Positions 1 to 7,014 of a stretch of 26,403 nucleotides of DNA are shown piece by piece. The DNA lies in assembly GCA_900762325.1 (NCBI GenBank), contig CAAFGG010000051.1, positions 1 to 26,403 of the forward strand, in the 5' to 3' direction. Each line of letters starts with the position of its first letter. Position 1 is the first letter of the stretch. The notes beneath the pieces are model-generated. The model searched no databases and was not told the origin of the DNA. It worked only from the letters and a program-made list of their open reading frames with translations. The translations under genes were made by a program, and so were the position numbers. Origin of the DNA: an uncultured Collinsella sp. (GTDB taxonomy: Bacteria > Actinomycetota > Coriobacteriia > Coriobacteriales > Coriobacteriaceae).

Positions 1-2
1 CA

Positions 3-113
3 AACATATGTTCGTCAAACTACCTGCGAAAAGTCCTTAGCCGTCCAGAGGTGGGTAGAGCGGCTCGTAAATTGCTGGCGCAATGGGCCGGCGTTTTCCC
101 GAGAAGTATTTAG
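3..113 (+). CDS. Possible 3' end of a gene entering from the left edge
   Basis: This frame is open from the left edge and ends at TAG 111-113, giving about 36 residues that end in LLAQWAGVFPRSI. Only about half of its third codon positions are G or C, lower than in the clear genes here, and a second frame on the same strand is also open from the edge to about position 193. No domain can be recognised in so short a piece. The sequence to the left would be needed to confirm it. Confidence 0.2.
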   Translation, partial: NICSSNYLRKVLSRPEVGRAARKLLAQWAGVFPRSI

Positions 114-125
114 TCTTGACTCGCA

Positions 126-182
126 TAAAAAATGCCGGGGGACATCCCCCGGCTCTTGGAGGTCCCTTTATTCGAGGGTACC
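126..182 (-). ncRNA. Candidate small RNA, left twin (~57 nt)
   Basis: Predicted from the promoter at 217-189 and a Rho-independent terminator at 153-127. The transcript would start GGTACCCT, form a small 5' hairpin (GGT-CCCT with AGGG-ACC), pass through an unpaired linker with CCTCC, and end in a GCCGGGGG/CCCCCGGC hairpin with a T run. It is homologous to the right-hand RNA at 301-357. The CCTCC linker could pair with Shine-Dalgarno sequences; this is inference. No reading frame of note is inside it. Confidence 0.4.
127..153 (-). terminator. Rho-independent terminator, left RNA
   Basis: GCCGGGGG (134-141) pairs with CCCCCGGC (146-153) around a 4-nt loop. Read on the minus strand it is followed by six T's (132-127, with A's on the plus strand). 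Confidence 0.65.
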
Positions 183-188
183 GATTTC

Positions 189-217
189 TTTATAGCATGA
201 GATCGGACGGCTTTCAA
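189..217 (-). promoter_or_regulatory. Promoter for the left-hand RNA
   Basis: On the minus strand TTGAAA (217-212) and TATAAA (194-189) are 17 bp apart. Each matches the housekeeping sigma consensus at 5 of 6 positions, which makes this one of the best promoters in the window. Transcription would start near 182. Confidence 0.5.
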
Positions 218-264
218 ATGGCGCCATGTGGATGGGATGGCGCGCCTGATAAAGCCCTCAATGA

Positions 265-294
265 ATGGCATCTAACTAGCGTTCGTGATATAAA
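265..294 (+). promoter_or_regulatory. Promoter for the right-hand RNA
   Basis: TATAAA at 289-294 is in the part of the arm shared with the left RNA. ATGGCA (265-270), 18 bp upstream, is a 4 of 6 match to the -35 consensus. The start would be near 301. Confidence 0.4.
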
Positions 295-300
295 GAAATC

Positions 301-357
301 GGTCATCTCAAAAGAGAGGGCTTCCAAGTGCCGGGGACGTTTTCCCCGGCTTTTTTC
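301..357 (+). ncRNA. Candidate small RNA, right twin (~57 nt)
   Basis: Diverges from the left twin. The predicted RNA starts GGTCATCTC, has a small TCTC/GAGA hairpin, a linker with CTTCC, and a terminator at 330-356. The order of parts is the same as in the left RNA, and the terminator and linker are conserved while the 5' hairpin differs. The linker pyrimidines could pair with Shine-Dalgarno regions. Existence of the transcript is inferred from sequence only. Confidence 0.4.
330..356 (+). terminator. Rho-independent terminator, right RNA
   Basis: GCCGGGGA (330-337) pairs with TCCCCGGC (343-350) around a 5-nt loop and is followed by six T's (351-356). Confidence 0.7.
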
Positions 358-404
358 ATTTCGGTGTCAATTCAAATGTTTTTTCAACCCATCCCCTTAA
401 TAAC

Positions 405-467
405 TTGCGGTGAAATAGGGACTGTTTAGGCTGCTTGGAGGCCTATTCAATCCCTATTTCACCGCAA
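405..467. repeat. Palindromic repeat with 17-bp perfect arms
   Basis: TTGCGGTGAAATAGGGA (405-421) and its exact complement (451-467) enclose 29 nt, in which TAGGC and GCCTA can extend the pairing. It lies just past the 3' end of the antiporter gene. There is no T run, so it is not a classical terminator. It carries the AGGGAC core seen in the other repeat families of the window (421 onward). Confidence 0.7.
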
Positions 468-484
468 CTTATGGGTGGGGATGG

Positions 485-2086
485 CTACGATGCTAGCGTG
501 GCGATGACGGCTTCGTCGCCGGCGTATATGAGGGTGTTGCCATCGGGGATGATCGTCTGGCCTTCGCGCTTGAGCATCACCACGATAAAGGGGTGCTTGC
601 CCTGCGGCACATCGCGCAGGCGCTGGCCGGCCAGGCGACCGTGGGGCGTCACGGTGACCTCGCGCAGTGTAACCTCGGCACGCTCTTCGAACGTTGGGGC
701 GGCCATCACCAGCAGATCGCCTTCCTGGATCACGGTATCGCCGTTGGGCAGCACCGGGTGCGCCCCGTCGCGCAGCACCAGGACCACGAGCATGTCCGTC
801 GCGCTGCCAATATCGGCGAGCGAGCGCCCGGCAAACGGATGGCCAGCACCCACCTTGAGCTTTACAAATGACATGCCGTCTTCGTCGCGATAGTCGTTAA
901 AGGTGCGGCGCACGTCGCCGGTCGCATCGATCATATCGAGCTTCTTCGCCACCGCTGGCAGCAGCGAGCCCTGCACCACAATGCTCGACACGGCAATCAC
1001 AAACACCAGGTCAAATAGGTCGTGTCCGCCGGGAACGCCGGCAACCACGGCAAAGAGACTAAAGACGACCGAAGCTGCTCCGCGCAGGCCCGCCCAGCTT
1101 ACGAGCGCAACCTGGCGAGGGTTGGTCTTAAAGGGCGCCAACAGCATGCCCACGGCGATGGGGCGGCTCACGAAGAGCATAAACGCCATGAGCGCCAGGC
1201 CCGGCAGCAGCATCTGCGGCAGGCGTGCGGGCGTTACGAGCAGGCCGAGCAAGAAGAAGATCGTCATCTCCGCCATTTCGGTGAGGGTGTCAAAGAAGTG
1301 CGCCATCTCGACTTTGCCGGTGATGTCGCTGGCACCCAGCACAATGCCGGCCAGGTATACAGCCAAAAAGCCGTTGCCGCCCAGATAGCTTGGTAGTGCG
1401 TAGGCGACGATCGCCACGGCGAACAAAAAGATGGTCTGCGCGCCCTCGGCCGTTGCGTGCGCGCGTTCAATCAGGCGGCCCGCCGCCCAGCCGATGGCAA
1501 GGCCCAGGCCCGCGCCCAGGATAATCTGCTTGGCCAGCAGTGCGGGAATGTTGATGTCGCCGCCCGCCGCAAGGGTCGCGAGCACTGCGGTGAGCATGTA
1601 AGCGACGGGGTCGTTGGAACCCGATTCGACCTCGAGCAGCGAGTCGGTGCCGCCCCTCAGCGACAGGTTATGCTCGCGCAGCACGCTAAAGACGCTCGCC
1701 GCGTCGGTCGACGCCACGACTGAGCCCAGCAGCAGACCGCCGATCCAGTCGAAGCCCAGTACAAAGTGGGCGAACACGCCGGTGATGCCGGCAGTGATGA
1801 CGACGCCGAGCGTGCTCAGCAGCACCGCCGGCGCAGCGACGGGCTTGGCGCGGTCGATATTGGTGTTAAAGCCGCCGTAGAACATGATGAACAGCAGCGC
1901 CGTGCTGCAGACGGTTTCGGTGAGCGCGTAGTCGCTAAAGTCGATATGCGCTGGGCCGTTGACGCCCAACAGCATGCCGAGCGCGATAAAGATGAGCAGA
2001 GTGGGGAAGGGGAGTTTCTTGCCGACGGGTTTGATGGTCAGGCACAAAATGATGACGAGGCCGATAAAGAGAAGGATCTGGTTCAT
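485..2086 (-). CDS. K+/H+ antiporter, CPA1 family (NhaP2/CvrA-like)
   Basis: 533 residues. The first ~385 are hydrophobic and form a cation/proton antiporter core of about 12 membrane segments, with STDAASV (126-132) and ESGSNDP (154-160), the acidic motifs of CPA1 exchangers. The rest is cytoplasmic and appears to hold two RCK_C/TrkA_C-like units (about 412-470 and 478-533, each ending in an EGDLLV- or AGDEAVI-type strand), which in this family bind regulatory ligands. The expected role is potassium or sodium export coupled to proton entry, for pH and volume control. The ATG is preceded by AGGAG 12 nt upstream. The gene is divergent from the phosphatase at 2340 and has the hairpin repeat 405-467 behind it. 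NhaP2 in other bacteria is K+-specific; ion choice here is not visible from sequence. Confidence 0.85.
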   Translation of the reverse strand: MNQILLFIGLVIILCLTIKPVGKKLPFPTLLIFIALGMLLGVNGPAHIDFSDYALTETVCSTALLFIMFYGGFNTNIDRAKPVAAPAVLLSTLGVVITAGITGVFAHFVLGFDWIGGLLLGSVVASTDAASVFSVLREHNLSLRGGTDSLLEVESGSNDPVAYMLTAVLATLAAGGDINIPALLAKQIILGAGLGLAIGWAAGRLIERAHATAEGAQTIFLFAVAIVAYALPSYLGGNGFLAVYLAGIVLGASDITGKVEMAHFFDTLTEMAEMTIFFLLGLLVTPARLPQMLLPGLALMAFMLFVSRPIAVGMLLAPFKTNPRQVALVSWAGLRGAASVVFSLFAVVAGVPGGHDLFDLVFVIAVSSIVVQGSLLPAVAKKLDMIDATGDVRRTFNDYRDEDGMSFVKLKVGAGHPFAGRSLADIGSATDMLVVLVLRDGAHPVLPNGDTVIQEGDLLVMAAPTFEERAEVTLREVTVTPHGRLAGQRLRDVPQGKHPFIVVMLKREGQTIIPDGNTLIYAGDEAVIATLAS

Positions 2087-2235
2087 GGATAGTGTCCGCT
2101 CCTGGGTGGTTGGCGTGGCACGGTCAGTTGTCTGCGGTTATTTGTACCCAAAGATGGTGGGTTTATGGGGTTGGATTGCGGGCGTGCGCGATATCGTCAT
2201 AGACGGCTGCCGTCTTTGCCTCTGCTCGGAAACCC

Positions 2236-2264
2236 TTTCCAGCTTTATTGCAACGGAGTACAAT
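2236..2264 (+). promoter_or_regulatory. Promoter for the metallophosphatase gene
   Basis: TTTCCA (2236-2241) and TACAAT (2259-2264) are separated by exactly 17 bp. The leader of about 70 nt contains TTCAACTTGAA (short palindrome) and a GCGGC/GCCGC hairpin just before the AAGGAG ribosome site. Confidence 0.5.
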
Positions 2265-2339
2265 GGGTAACGTTTAAGTTCAACTTGAAGTTTTAGTTGC
2301 GGCGCCGGGCTTCGGCCGCAATGCAAGGAGAGGCGTACC

Positions 2340-3179
2340 ATGGCGATCTATGTGACATCTGATGCTCACGGGCACGTGCGTGCGCTTGACGAGGCCCTGT
2401 CTAAGATCTCGTTGACGTCCGACGACACGCTGTACGTGCTGGGCGACATGATCGATCGCGGGCACGATCCGGTCGGCGTTATTAAGCTCGTGCGCTCGCT
2501 GCCCAACGCCCGCGTGCTCAAGGGCAATCACGAGCAGATCATGCTCGATGCCATCATTGGCCAGGATCCGCTCGATGCCGAGACCTGGGATATCAACGGT
2601 GGCTGGACGACGCGCGAGCAGCTCAACGACATGGAATATGAGGCATACGAGGAACTCGTGCGATGGATGGCCGCGCTGCCGCTCTACGCGGTGGTCGAGA
2701 CCGAGGAGCGCCCGTATCTGCTGGTACATGCTGGAATCGAGATGAAGGCGGCGCGCGCGTTTTTGCTTGAGCATGGCGTCGATTGTGCCGATGGCGTCGG
2801 AGCGGTGGGTGCCGATCGCGAGCTGCTGCAGCAGATGCTCGCGGTGCAGTCGTCCGATGACCTGCTATGGATTCGTCACGGCTATTGGGATGTGCCGACC
2901 GGGCTGCTTTCTGCCGAGGGCAAGGGCCCGGTCGTGGTGAGCGGCCACACGCCTACGGTATCGCTTGGGCGCTATTGCGAGGTCGGTGGTCTGGCGGGGC
3001 TCGATGAGGAATCGGGACGCGGGCAGATCGTGCGCTTGGGCGGCGAGGACACTGCCGGTGTGCCCGATCGCATCGACATCGACTGCGCCGCCGCCACCGG
3101 CTCCGAGTTCGGCCGCGTGGGCATCCTGCGCCTGGACGACGGGGCGGAGTTCTACGCGAACATCAACCCGGGCGAATAA
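2340..3179 (+). CDS. Calcineurin-like metallophosphatase (PrpA/ApaH type)
   Basis: 279 residues. All metal-binding motifs of the PPP/ApaH superfamily are present in order: DAHG (8-11), GDMIDRG (35-41), GNHE (62-65), HAG with His130, and SGHTPT with His203. These bind a two-metal centre that hydrolyses phosphate esters. Relatives include bacterial serine/threonine protein phosphatases and diadenosine tetraphosphatases; the substrate cannot be told from sequence. The ATG is preceded by AAGGAG. The gene has its own promoter and is divergent from the antiporter gene. The last ~60 residues are acidic and less typical of the family. No signal peptide is seen, so the protein is probably cytoplasmic. 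Confidence 0.85.
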   Translation: MAIYVTSDAHGHVRALDEALSKISLTSDDTLYVLGDMIDRGHDPVGVIKLVRSLPNARVLKGNHEQIMLDAIIGQDPLDAETWDINGGWTTREQLNDMEYEAYEELVRWMAALPLYAVVETEERPYLLVHAGIEMKAARAFLLEHGVDCADGVGAVGADRELLQQMLAVQSSDDLLWIRHGYWDVPTGLLSAEGKGPVVVSGHTPTVSLGRYCEVGGLAGLDEESGRGQIVRLGGEDTAGVPDRIDIDCAAATGSEFGRVGILRLDDGAEFYANINPGE

Positions 3180-3246
3180 TCGGTGCAAACGGTAGCTAAT
3201 TTGGGACGGGGCTTTTTTGACTACTTTTGCCCTTCTGTCCGCTAAT

Positions 3247-3277
3247 TGATTTCTCTGGGACGGGGATTAAATAATCA
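3247..3277. repeat. GGGACGGGG repeat, copy 1
   Basis: TGATT (3247-3251) and AATCA (3273-3277) flank TCTGGGACGGGGATTAA. The same unit occurs at 16017-16051, and a variant at 18342-18390. A related but non-palindromic TTGGGACGGGGCTTTTTT is at about 3201-3218, where GGAC-GGGC could pair with GCCC-GTCC about 20 nt on. Confidence 0.55.
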
Positions 3278-3293
3278 TTTGGCTGCCCGCTGG

Positions 3294-3416
3294 CTAAGTG
3301 AGTAGACTTTTTTGGAAATGCCGAGCACCCAACATATTTGCCTCAATAAAACCGCAGGTCAAAGACTTGTGCTCTGTCGGTGTGGTCGGGGATTCGGTAA
3401 AAGTCTACTCACTTAG
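3294..3416. repeat. Long inverted repeat, 18-bp perfect arms
   Basis: CTAAGTGAGTAGACTTTT (3294-3311) and its exact complement (3399-3416) enclose 87 nt. A nested pair GAGCAC (3323-3328) / GTGCTC (3369-3374) would extend the structure inward. The interval 3180-3495 holds no gene; apart from this element and the GGGACGGGG repeat I see nothing in it. It lies between the 3' ends of two convergent genes. It could be a non-autonomous mobile element or a structured RNA. No target-site duplication was recognised. Confidence 0.65.
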
Positions 3417-3495
3417 TTTTGCGTGATGCATATTGTTCGCAATGTGACCCCAGCCGGGGTGATTCCATCGCAAATTCCGGTTCCGGGGCAGCTAA

Positions 3496-4818
3496 TTAGG
3501 CGCCGTATGGGTTGCGGTCGCGTTCGATGCGTTGGCGGATGTGGGCGTACTCGATAATCAGTAGCACCAGGAGTAGGACCATGATGGCTAGGTAGCTCAC
3601 CACAGCGCCCATCAGACCCAGCAACTTAATCAGGATCACCGGCAGTACCACGCTCACGGCAAAGCAGATCAGGTAGATCTTGGTGACGTCGCCGGCATGG
3701 CGCAGCACCGTGATGATGGCGTAGATAAAGTCGATGGCCGCGGTGACGCCGCCGGCGACGACCATCAGCAGCGCCAATGTGCGGTAGCGCTCAAAGTTGA
3801 GGCCGTACATATAGCTCATGAGGGGAATACCGGGACCTGCCATAAATGCGGCGCACACGCCGGTGATGACCACGATCAGCGCCATAACGGCAAAAATAAT
3901 CAGGTCAAAGCGACGACGCTTGCGAGGATTAGCCCAAATGCTCGACAAGCGCAGGAGCTGCGGTTTATAGATAAATCCAATGCTCAACAGAATAGCCTGT
4001 GCCGGAAAAAACAGGGCATTAAAGTACAGCTGGTATTTGTAAGCCAGTGTGCCTTCCATCACAAACTTGGGCATGCTCTCGATAAGGTTGAACAGGAATA
4101 GCGCGCCAAAGAGTGGGGCGCACTGGACAAACAGGTGGCCGACCTCGCGCAGGCTCACGCGGCGCGATTTTTCGGTCTCGAGCAGGGCGAGCGGGGCGGT
4201 GACCAGCACGAGCGAGGCAATCGCGGCAATGCCCATGGCCATGGCCGCGATGGGCATGCTGCGCGTGAGGAACAGTGCCACGCTAAAGACCGCGATGACG
4301 CCGACGGAGCGTAGCGTTTGGCTCATGCCAGCCAGGTAGAGCTTGTCGGCCTGCTGCAGGCGGCCTTCGTACACGTCGGCGACGCCGTCGATGACCTTAT
4401 ACAGGTAGACGCCCAGGCCGATCGTCGCCATCTGCGTGTCATAGCCGCGGGCGCTGCTGTACATGAGGCCGCAGCCTAGGGCGAGCGCTCCGCAAAGCCA
4501 GCGGTTGAGCTGGTAGGAGGCAAAGGACGTCTTTTCGTCGATGTCCGAGACCTGAAAGTTGCGCACGCCGTAGTTGCACGCGATCATGATGAGCGTGCCG
4601 GTGACAAAGGCGATGGAGAACTTGCCGGCCTCCTCGGCGCCTACGAGCTGCGTCGACACAATGGTGAGCAGCGGAAACGCCAAGCCCCACACGGCGGTGC
4701 CGAGGGTGTTCCAAAGGTAATCGCGGCGGGTGGCGTGCTCCTCGTATTCAGCCTCTTGCGTGGAGAACCCGCCGCCGTAGACGGCGCCGAGCAGACGGTT
4801 CCACCAGGCGTTGACCAT
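3496..4818 (-). CDS. Polysaccharide flippase-like membrane protein (MOP superfamily)
   Basis: 440 residues from the ATG at 4818, with about 12 hydrophobic segments spread over the length and short polar loops, as in Wzx-type exporters of lipid-linked sugars. The family call rests on overall pattern (RRDYLWNTLG followed by the first membrane segment, a charged C-terminal tail), so it is less certain than the others. No ribosome site precedes ATG 4818. The same frame stays open about 75 codons upstream but has no other start codon. A second frame at 4819-5075 has a good start and normal codon use and runs straight into this gene, so the true protein may be longer by ~85 residues (see the next entry). 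It would act with the WecA/TagO enzyme in envelope glycopolymer export, which is inference. Confidence 0.65.
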   Translation of the reverse strand: MVNAWWNRLLGAVYGGGFSTQEAEYEEHATRRDYLWNTLGTAVWGLAFPLLTIVSTQLVGAEEAGKFSIAFVTGTLIMIACNYGVRNFQVSDIDEKTSFASYQLNRWLCGALALGCGLMYSSARGYDTQMATIGLGVYLYKVIDGVADVYEGRLQQADKLYLAGMSQTLRSVGVIAVFSVALFLTRSMPIAAMAMGIAAIASLVLVTAPLALLETEKSRRVSLREVGHLFVQCAPLFGALFLFNLIESMPKFVMEGTLAYKYQLYFNALFFPAQAILLSIGFIYKPQLLRLSSIWANPRKRRRFDLIIFAVMALIVVITGVCAAFMAGPGIPLMSYMYGLNFERYRTLALLMVVAGGVTAAIDFIYAIITVLRHAGDVTKIYLICFAVSVVLPVILIKLLGLMGAVVSYLAIMVLLLVLLIIEYAHIRQRIERDRNPYGA

Positions 4819-5075
4819 GCGGCGTACGGGGCCGGCTCTCGATCGCGCTCGCGGCGACGGCGCGTGGCCTGACTGCTGTCGGGGCCGCCGGCGTTGCGAT
4901 GACTCAACTCCTGGATGCGTGCGAGTTCCTCGGCAGCGTGCGAGGCAGGGAAGAGGCCGTTCTCGATGCGACCGCCCTGGGCCTTCGCGGCGCCATCTCT
5001 CGATGCAGTGGGGTTGGAGATGCCGTTGCGGCGGGCGATGGCGCGGCGAATGCTATCGAGGGGCGTGATGCTCAA
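4819..5075 (-). other. Frame-shifted 5' part of the flippase gene
   Basis: A TTG start at 5075 with AAAGGA 8 nt upstream opens a frame encoding a polar segment that begins MSITPLDSIRRAIARR and is rich in Arg, Glu and Ala, with G/C-rich third positions like real genes here. It does not stop before the flippase ATG; continued, it overlaps that gene out of frame to 4641. The coding signal therefore changes frame near 4820-4835. Adding one base in the GGGG run (4828-4831) would join the two frames. Alternatives are a separate small overlapping gene, a -1 ribosomal frameshift, or a sequencing error. Confidence 0.5.
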
Positions 5076-5103
5076 AGCGGGGTCCTTTCTATTGCTGCGC
5101 TCT

Positions 5104-5151
5104 AGTATAGACGCGACGGTGTTCGCTCGTGTTTTTGAACAGGTTGTTCAA
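5104..5151 (-). promoter_or_regulatory. Promoter -10 box and palindromic operator between flippase and lctP
   Basis: On the minus strand TATACT (5109-5104) sits ~30 nt before the TTG start, with no good -35 box. Upstream is a perfect palindrome with arms TTGAACA (5135-5141) and TGTTCAA (5145-5151) around GGT. It is placed where a regulator could act on both divergent genes. The protein that binds it is unknown; no regulator gene is adjacent. Confidence 0.35.
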
Positions 5152-5254
5152 TAATTTCGGCGGGCGGCTGTAATTTGTCGGTAAACGTGCGGTATCCTGA
5201 TGAAGTTTTGTGACCCCCCGATGCCGCCCACGCGGCACCAAGGAGCTTCTACCC

Positions 5255-6826
5255 ATGGACGTCGCCGCATTCTTACTGGCTCTTGTGCCGATTATTTGGC
5301 TGGTCGTGATGCTGCTGTGATTTAAATGGCCAGCTTGGAAGGCCGCTATCGGATCGTTTGTCCTTTCGTGCTTGCTTGCCTTCGCATGGTGGCACCTGCC
5401 GGCAGCGCAGATCGCGACCGCCTCGCTCGAAGGTTTTTTGATGGCTCTGTGGCCCATCGTCCTGGTGATCATCGCCGCGGTGTTCACGTATAACCTGTGC
5501 GTTCGTACGGGCGCCATGGACGTGATCGGCAGCATGATCACCTCCATCAGCAGCGACCGCCGTCTGCTGGCGCTGCTCGTGGCCTGGTGCTTCGGTGGCT
5601 TTATGGAGGGCATGGCCGGCTTCGGTACCGCTGTCGCCATTCCCGCCGGCATGCTCGCGGGCCTGGGCTTTGAGGCCGTGCCTGCCGTGCTCATCTGCCT
5701 GCTGGCCAACGGCGTGCCCACGCCCTACGGCTCCATCGGCATCCCCACGGTGTCCGTTGCCGACCTGGTGGGTTTGGATTCCCTTCACCTAGCGACCGTT
5801 CAGCTGGTGCAGCTCGCACCGTTCTTTGTGGTGATGCCGCTATTTATTGTGCTGGTTGCGGGCCGTGTTGCCGATGACCAGGGCAATGCCGCGAGTGTGG
5901 GCGAGCGTCTGCACGGTGTTGCCGGCGTGGCGTTGCTCTCCGGCGTGTCGTTTGTCGGCGCGGCTCTGGTCGTTGCCATGTTTGTGGGTCCCGAGCTGGC
6001 CGTGGTCGTAGGATCCATCGTTTCGCTCGCGCTGACAGCTGCGCTTGCCATGCGTGCCGAGAAGTCGGGGCATCTGGACGCACGCTTCCATATGAATATC
6101 GAGGCCGGCGAACAGCTCACCGTTAAATCGGCGCTTTCGGCCTGGTCGTGCTTCATCCTGATCTTTGTGTTGCTGCTGGGCACGTCTAACCTGGTACCCG
6201 CCGTGCATGCTGCGCTCGCGCCGTTTGCGAGCCACGTGCAGGTGTATTGCGGTGAGAATCCCGGTACGCTTACGTTTTCGTGGATCAACACGCCAGGCGT
6301 CTGGATTTTCCTGGCGGCGTTTGTCGGCGGTGCCATTCAGGGCGCTTCGCCGCGCATGATGGGCGAGGTGCTGGTCGCGACTGTGAAGCAGATGACGCCG
6401 ACGGTGATCACGATGCTTTCGGTACTGGGCTGTGCCAAGGTGATGGGCTATGCCGGCATGATTTCGTCGATCAGCGCATTTTGCATTGCGGTCGCTGGCG
6501 GTCTGTACCCGATTCTGGCTCCGTGGATTGGTGCGGTCGGTGCTTTCGTGACCGGTTCGGGCACGTCCTCGGGCATGCTGTTTGGCCCCATCCAGAGCCA
6601 GGCTGCCACCGCGCTGGGTGTGAGCGACTACTGGATGGTCGCATTGAACGCCCTGGGCGTCGCCGCTGGTAAGATGATCTCGCCGCAGACCCTCGCCATT
6701 GGTCTTGCCGCCGTGCACGTGCGCGGTAAGGATGCCGAACTCCTGGGCGCGGTGCTGCCCTACGCTGCCGGCATGCTGGTCCTGATGAGCGCCATAGCCA
6801 TGCTCGGTCAAGGCCTGCCGCTGTAG
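5255..6826 (+). pseudogene. lctP: L-lactate permease (LctP/LldP family) with in-frame TGA at codon 22
   Basis: ATG 5255 follows AAGGAG with 10-nt spacing, and a TGCCGC/GCGGCA hairpin (5222-5237) sits just before it. The frame encodes 21 residues of a first membrane segment, then TGA (5318-5320), then continues without a break for 501 codons in the same frame. The sequence on both sides aligns by eye with the N-terminus of LldP (a PI-rich helix followed by a basic turn, then AAIGSF), so the stop interrupts one gene. Downstream motifs fit lactate/H+ symporters: GLWPI-like ALWPIVLVIIAAVF, MEGMAGFG, SIGIPT, TGSGTSSGMLFGPIQ and KMISPQTLAI. Re-start at TTG 5372 would lose about 39 residues and has no ribosome site. 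Readthrough, a recent mutation or an error are all possible. Next to pckA, it suggests growth on lactate. Confidence 0.8.
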
Positions 6827-6827
6827 T

Positions 6828-6883
6828 CGGCACTTAGGGACGTTCCTTATGTGCCGGCACTTTGGGAACGTCCCTAAGTGCCG
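6828..6883. repeat. Two head-to-head copies of a 29-bp GGGAC palindrome
   Basis: Copy one (6828-6856) and copy two (6855-6883, inverted) each have CGGCAC and GTGCCG at the ends and GGGACGTTCC inside. Together they form a perfect 19-bp inverted repeat (6828-6846 with 6865-6883). A third copy is at 19739-19767. They follow the lactate permease stop by 2 bp and may work as a 3' stem, though no T run follows. Confidence 0.7.
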
Positions 6884-6889
6884 GCATCC

Positions 6890-6965
6890 GGGGACATTCC
6901 TTGAATGTTGCCTGTTCAAGAGTGTCCCCAATGACTAGTTGTTTAAAAACGTCCCCAATGACTAG
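6890..6965. repeat. GGGGACA hairpin and two 15-bp direct repeats
   Basis: GGGGACA near 6890 pairs with TGTCCCC near 6923, with an inner TTGAA/TTCAA pair. GTCCCCAATGACTAG then occurs twice (6924-6938 and 6951-6965), 27 bp apart. This completes a cluster of related GGGAC repeats in the lctP-pckA gap. Confidence 0.6.
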
Positions 6966-7014
6966 GCCGCTTGCCTGCGATTTTTGACCGTTGGGCGGGC
7001 TTGCCGTCCTTGCC

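Larger units (their letters stand above)
126..357. repeat. Imperfect inverted repeat with a terminator at each end
   Basis: The two halves are inverted copies of each other. A 15-bp perfect pair (180-194 and 289-303, ACCGATTTCTTTATA and its complement) continues outward with lower identity through a CTTGGA / TCCAAG block to a GC-rich hairpin with an A/T run at each outer end. The central ~94 bp are not repeated. The arms are about 65-70 nt each. The arrangement resembles either a small MITE-like element or a duplicated RNA gene in divergent orientation. I prefer the second, because each arm has promoter and terminator in working order. Confidence 0.6.

Noticed and set aside
126..357. Mobile element (MITE) reading of the twin RNA region
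   Set aside because: Not excluded, but no target-site duplication is visible, and the presence of matched promoter and terminator parts in both arms fits RNA genes better.
83..400. 105-codon open frame through the twin RNA region
   Set aside because: It crosses two terminator hairpins and an inverted repeat, has no ribosome site, and its composition is unlike genes here.
5318..5320. Selenocysteine at the lctP TGA
   Set aside because: The codon is in a transmembrane helix, no selenocysteine is known in this family, and no bacterial SECIS hairpin is evident directly downstream.
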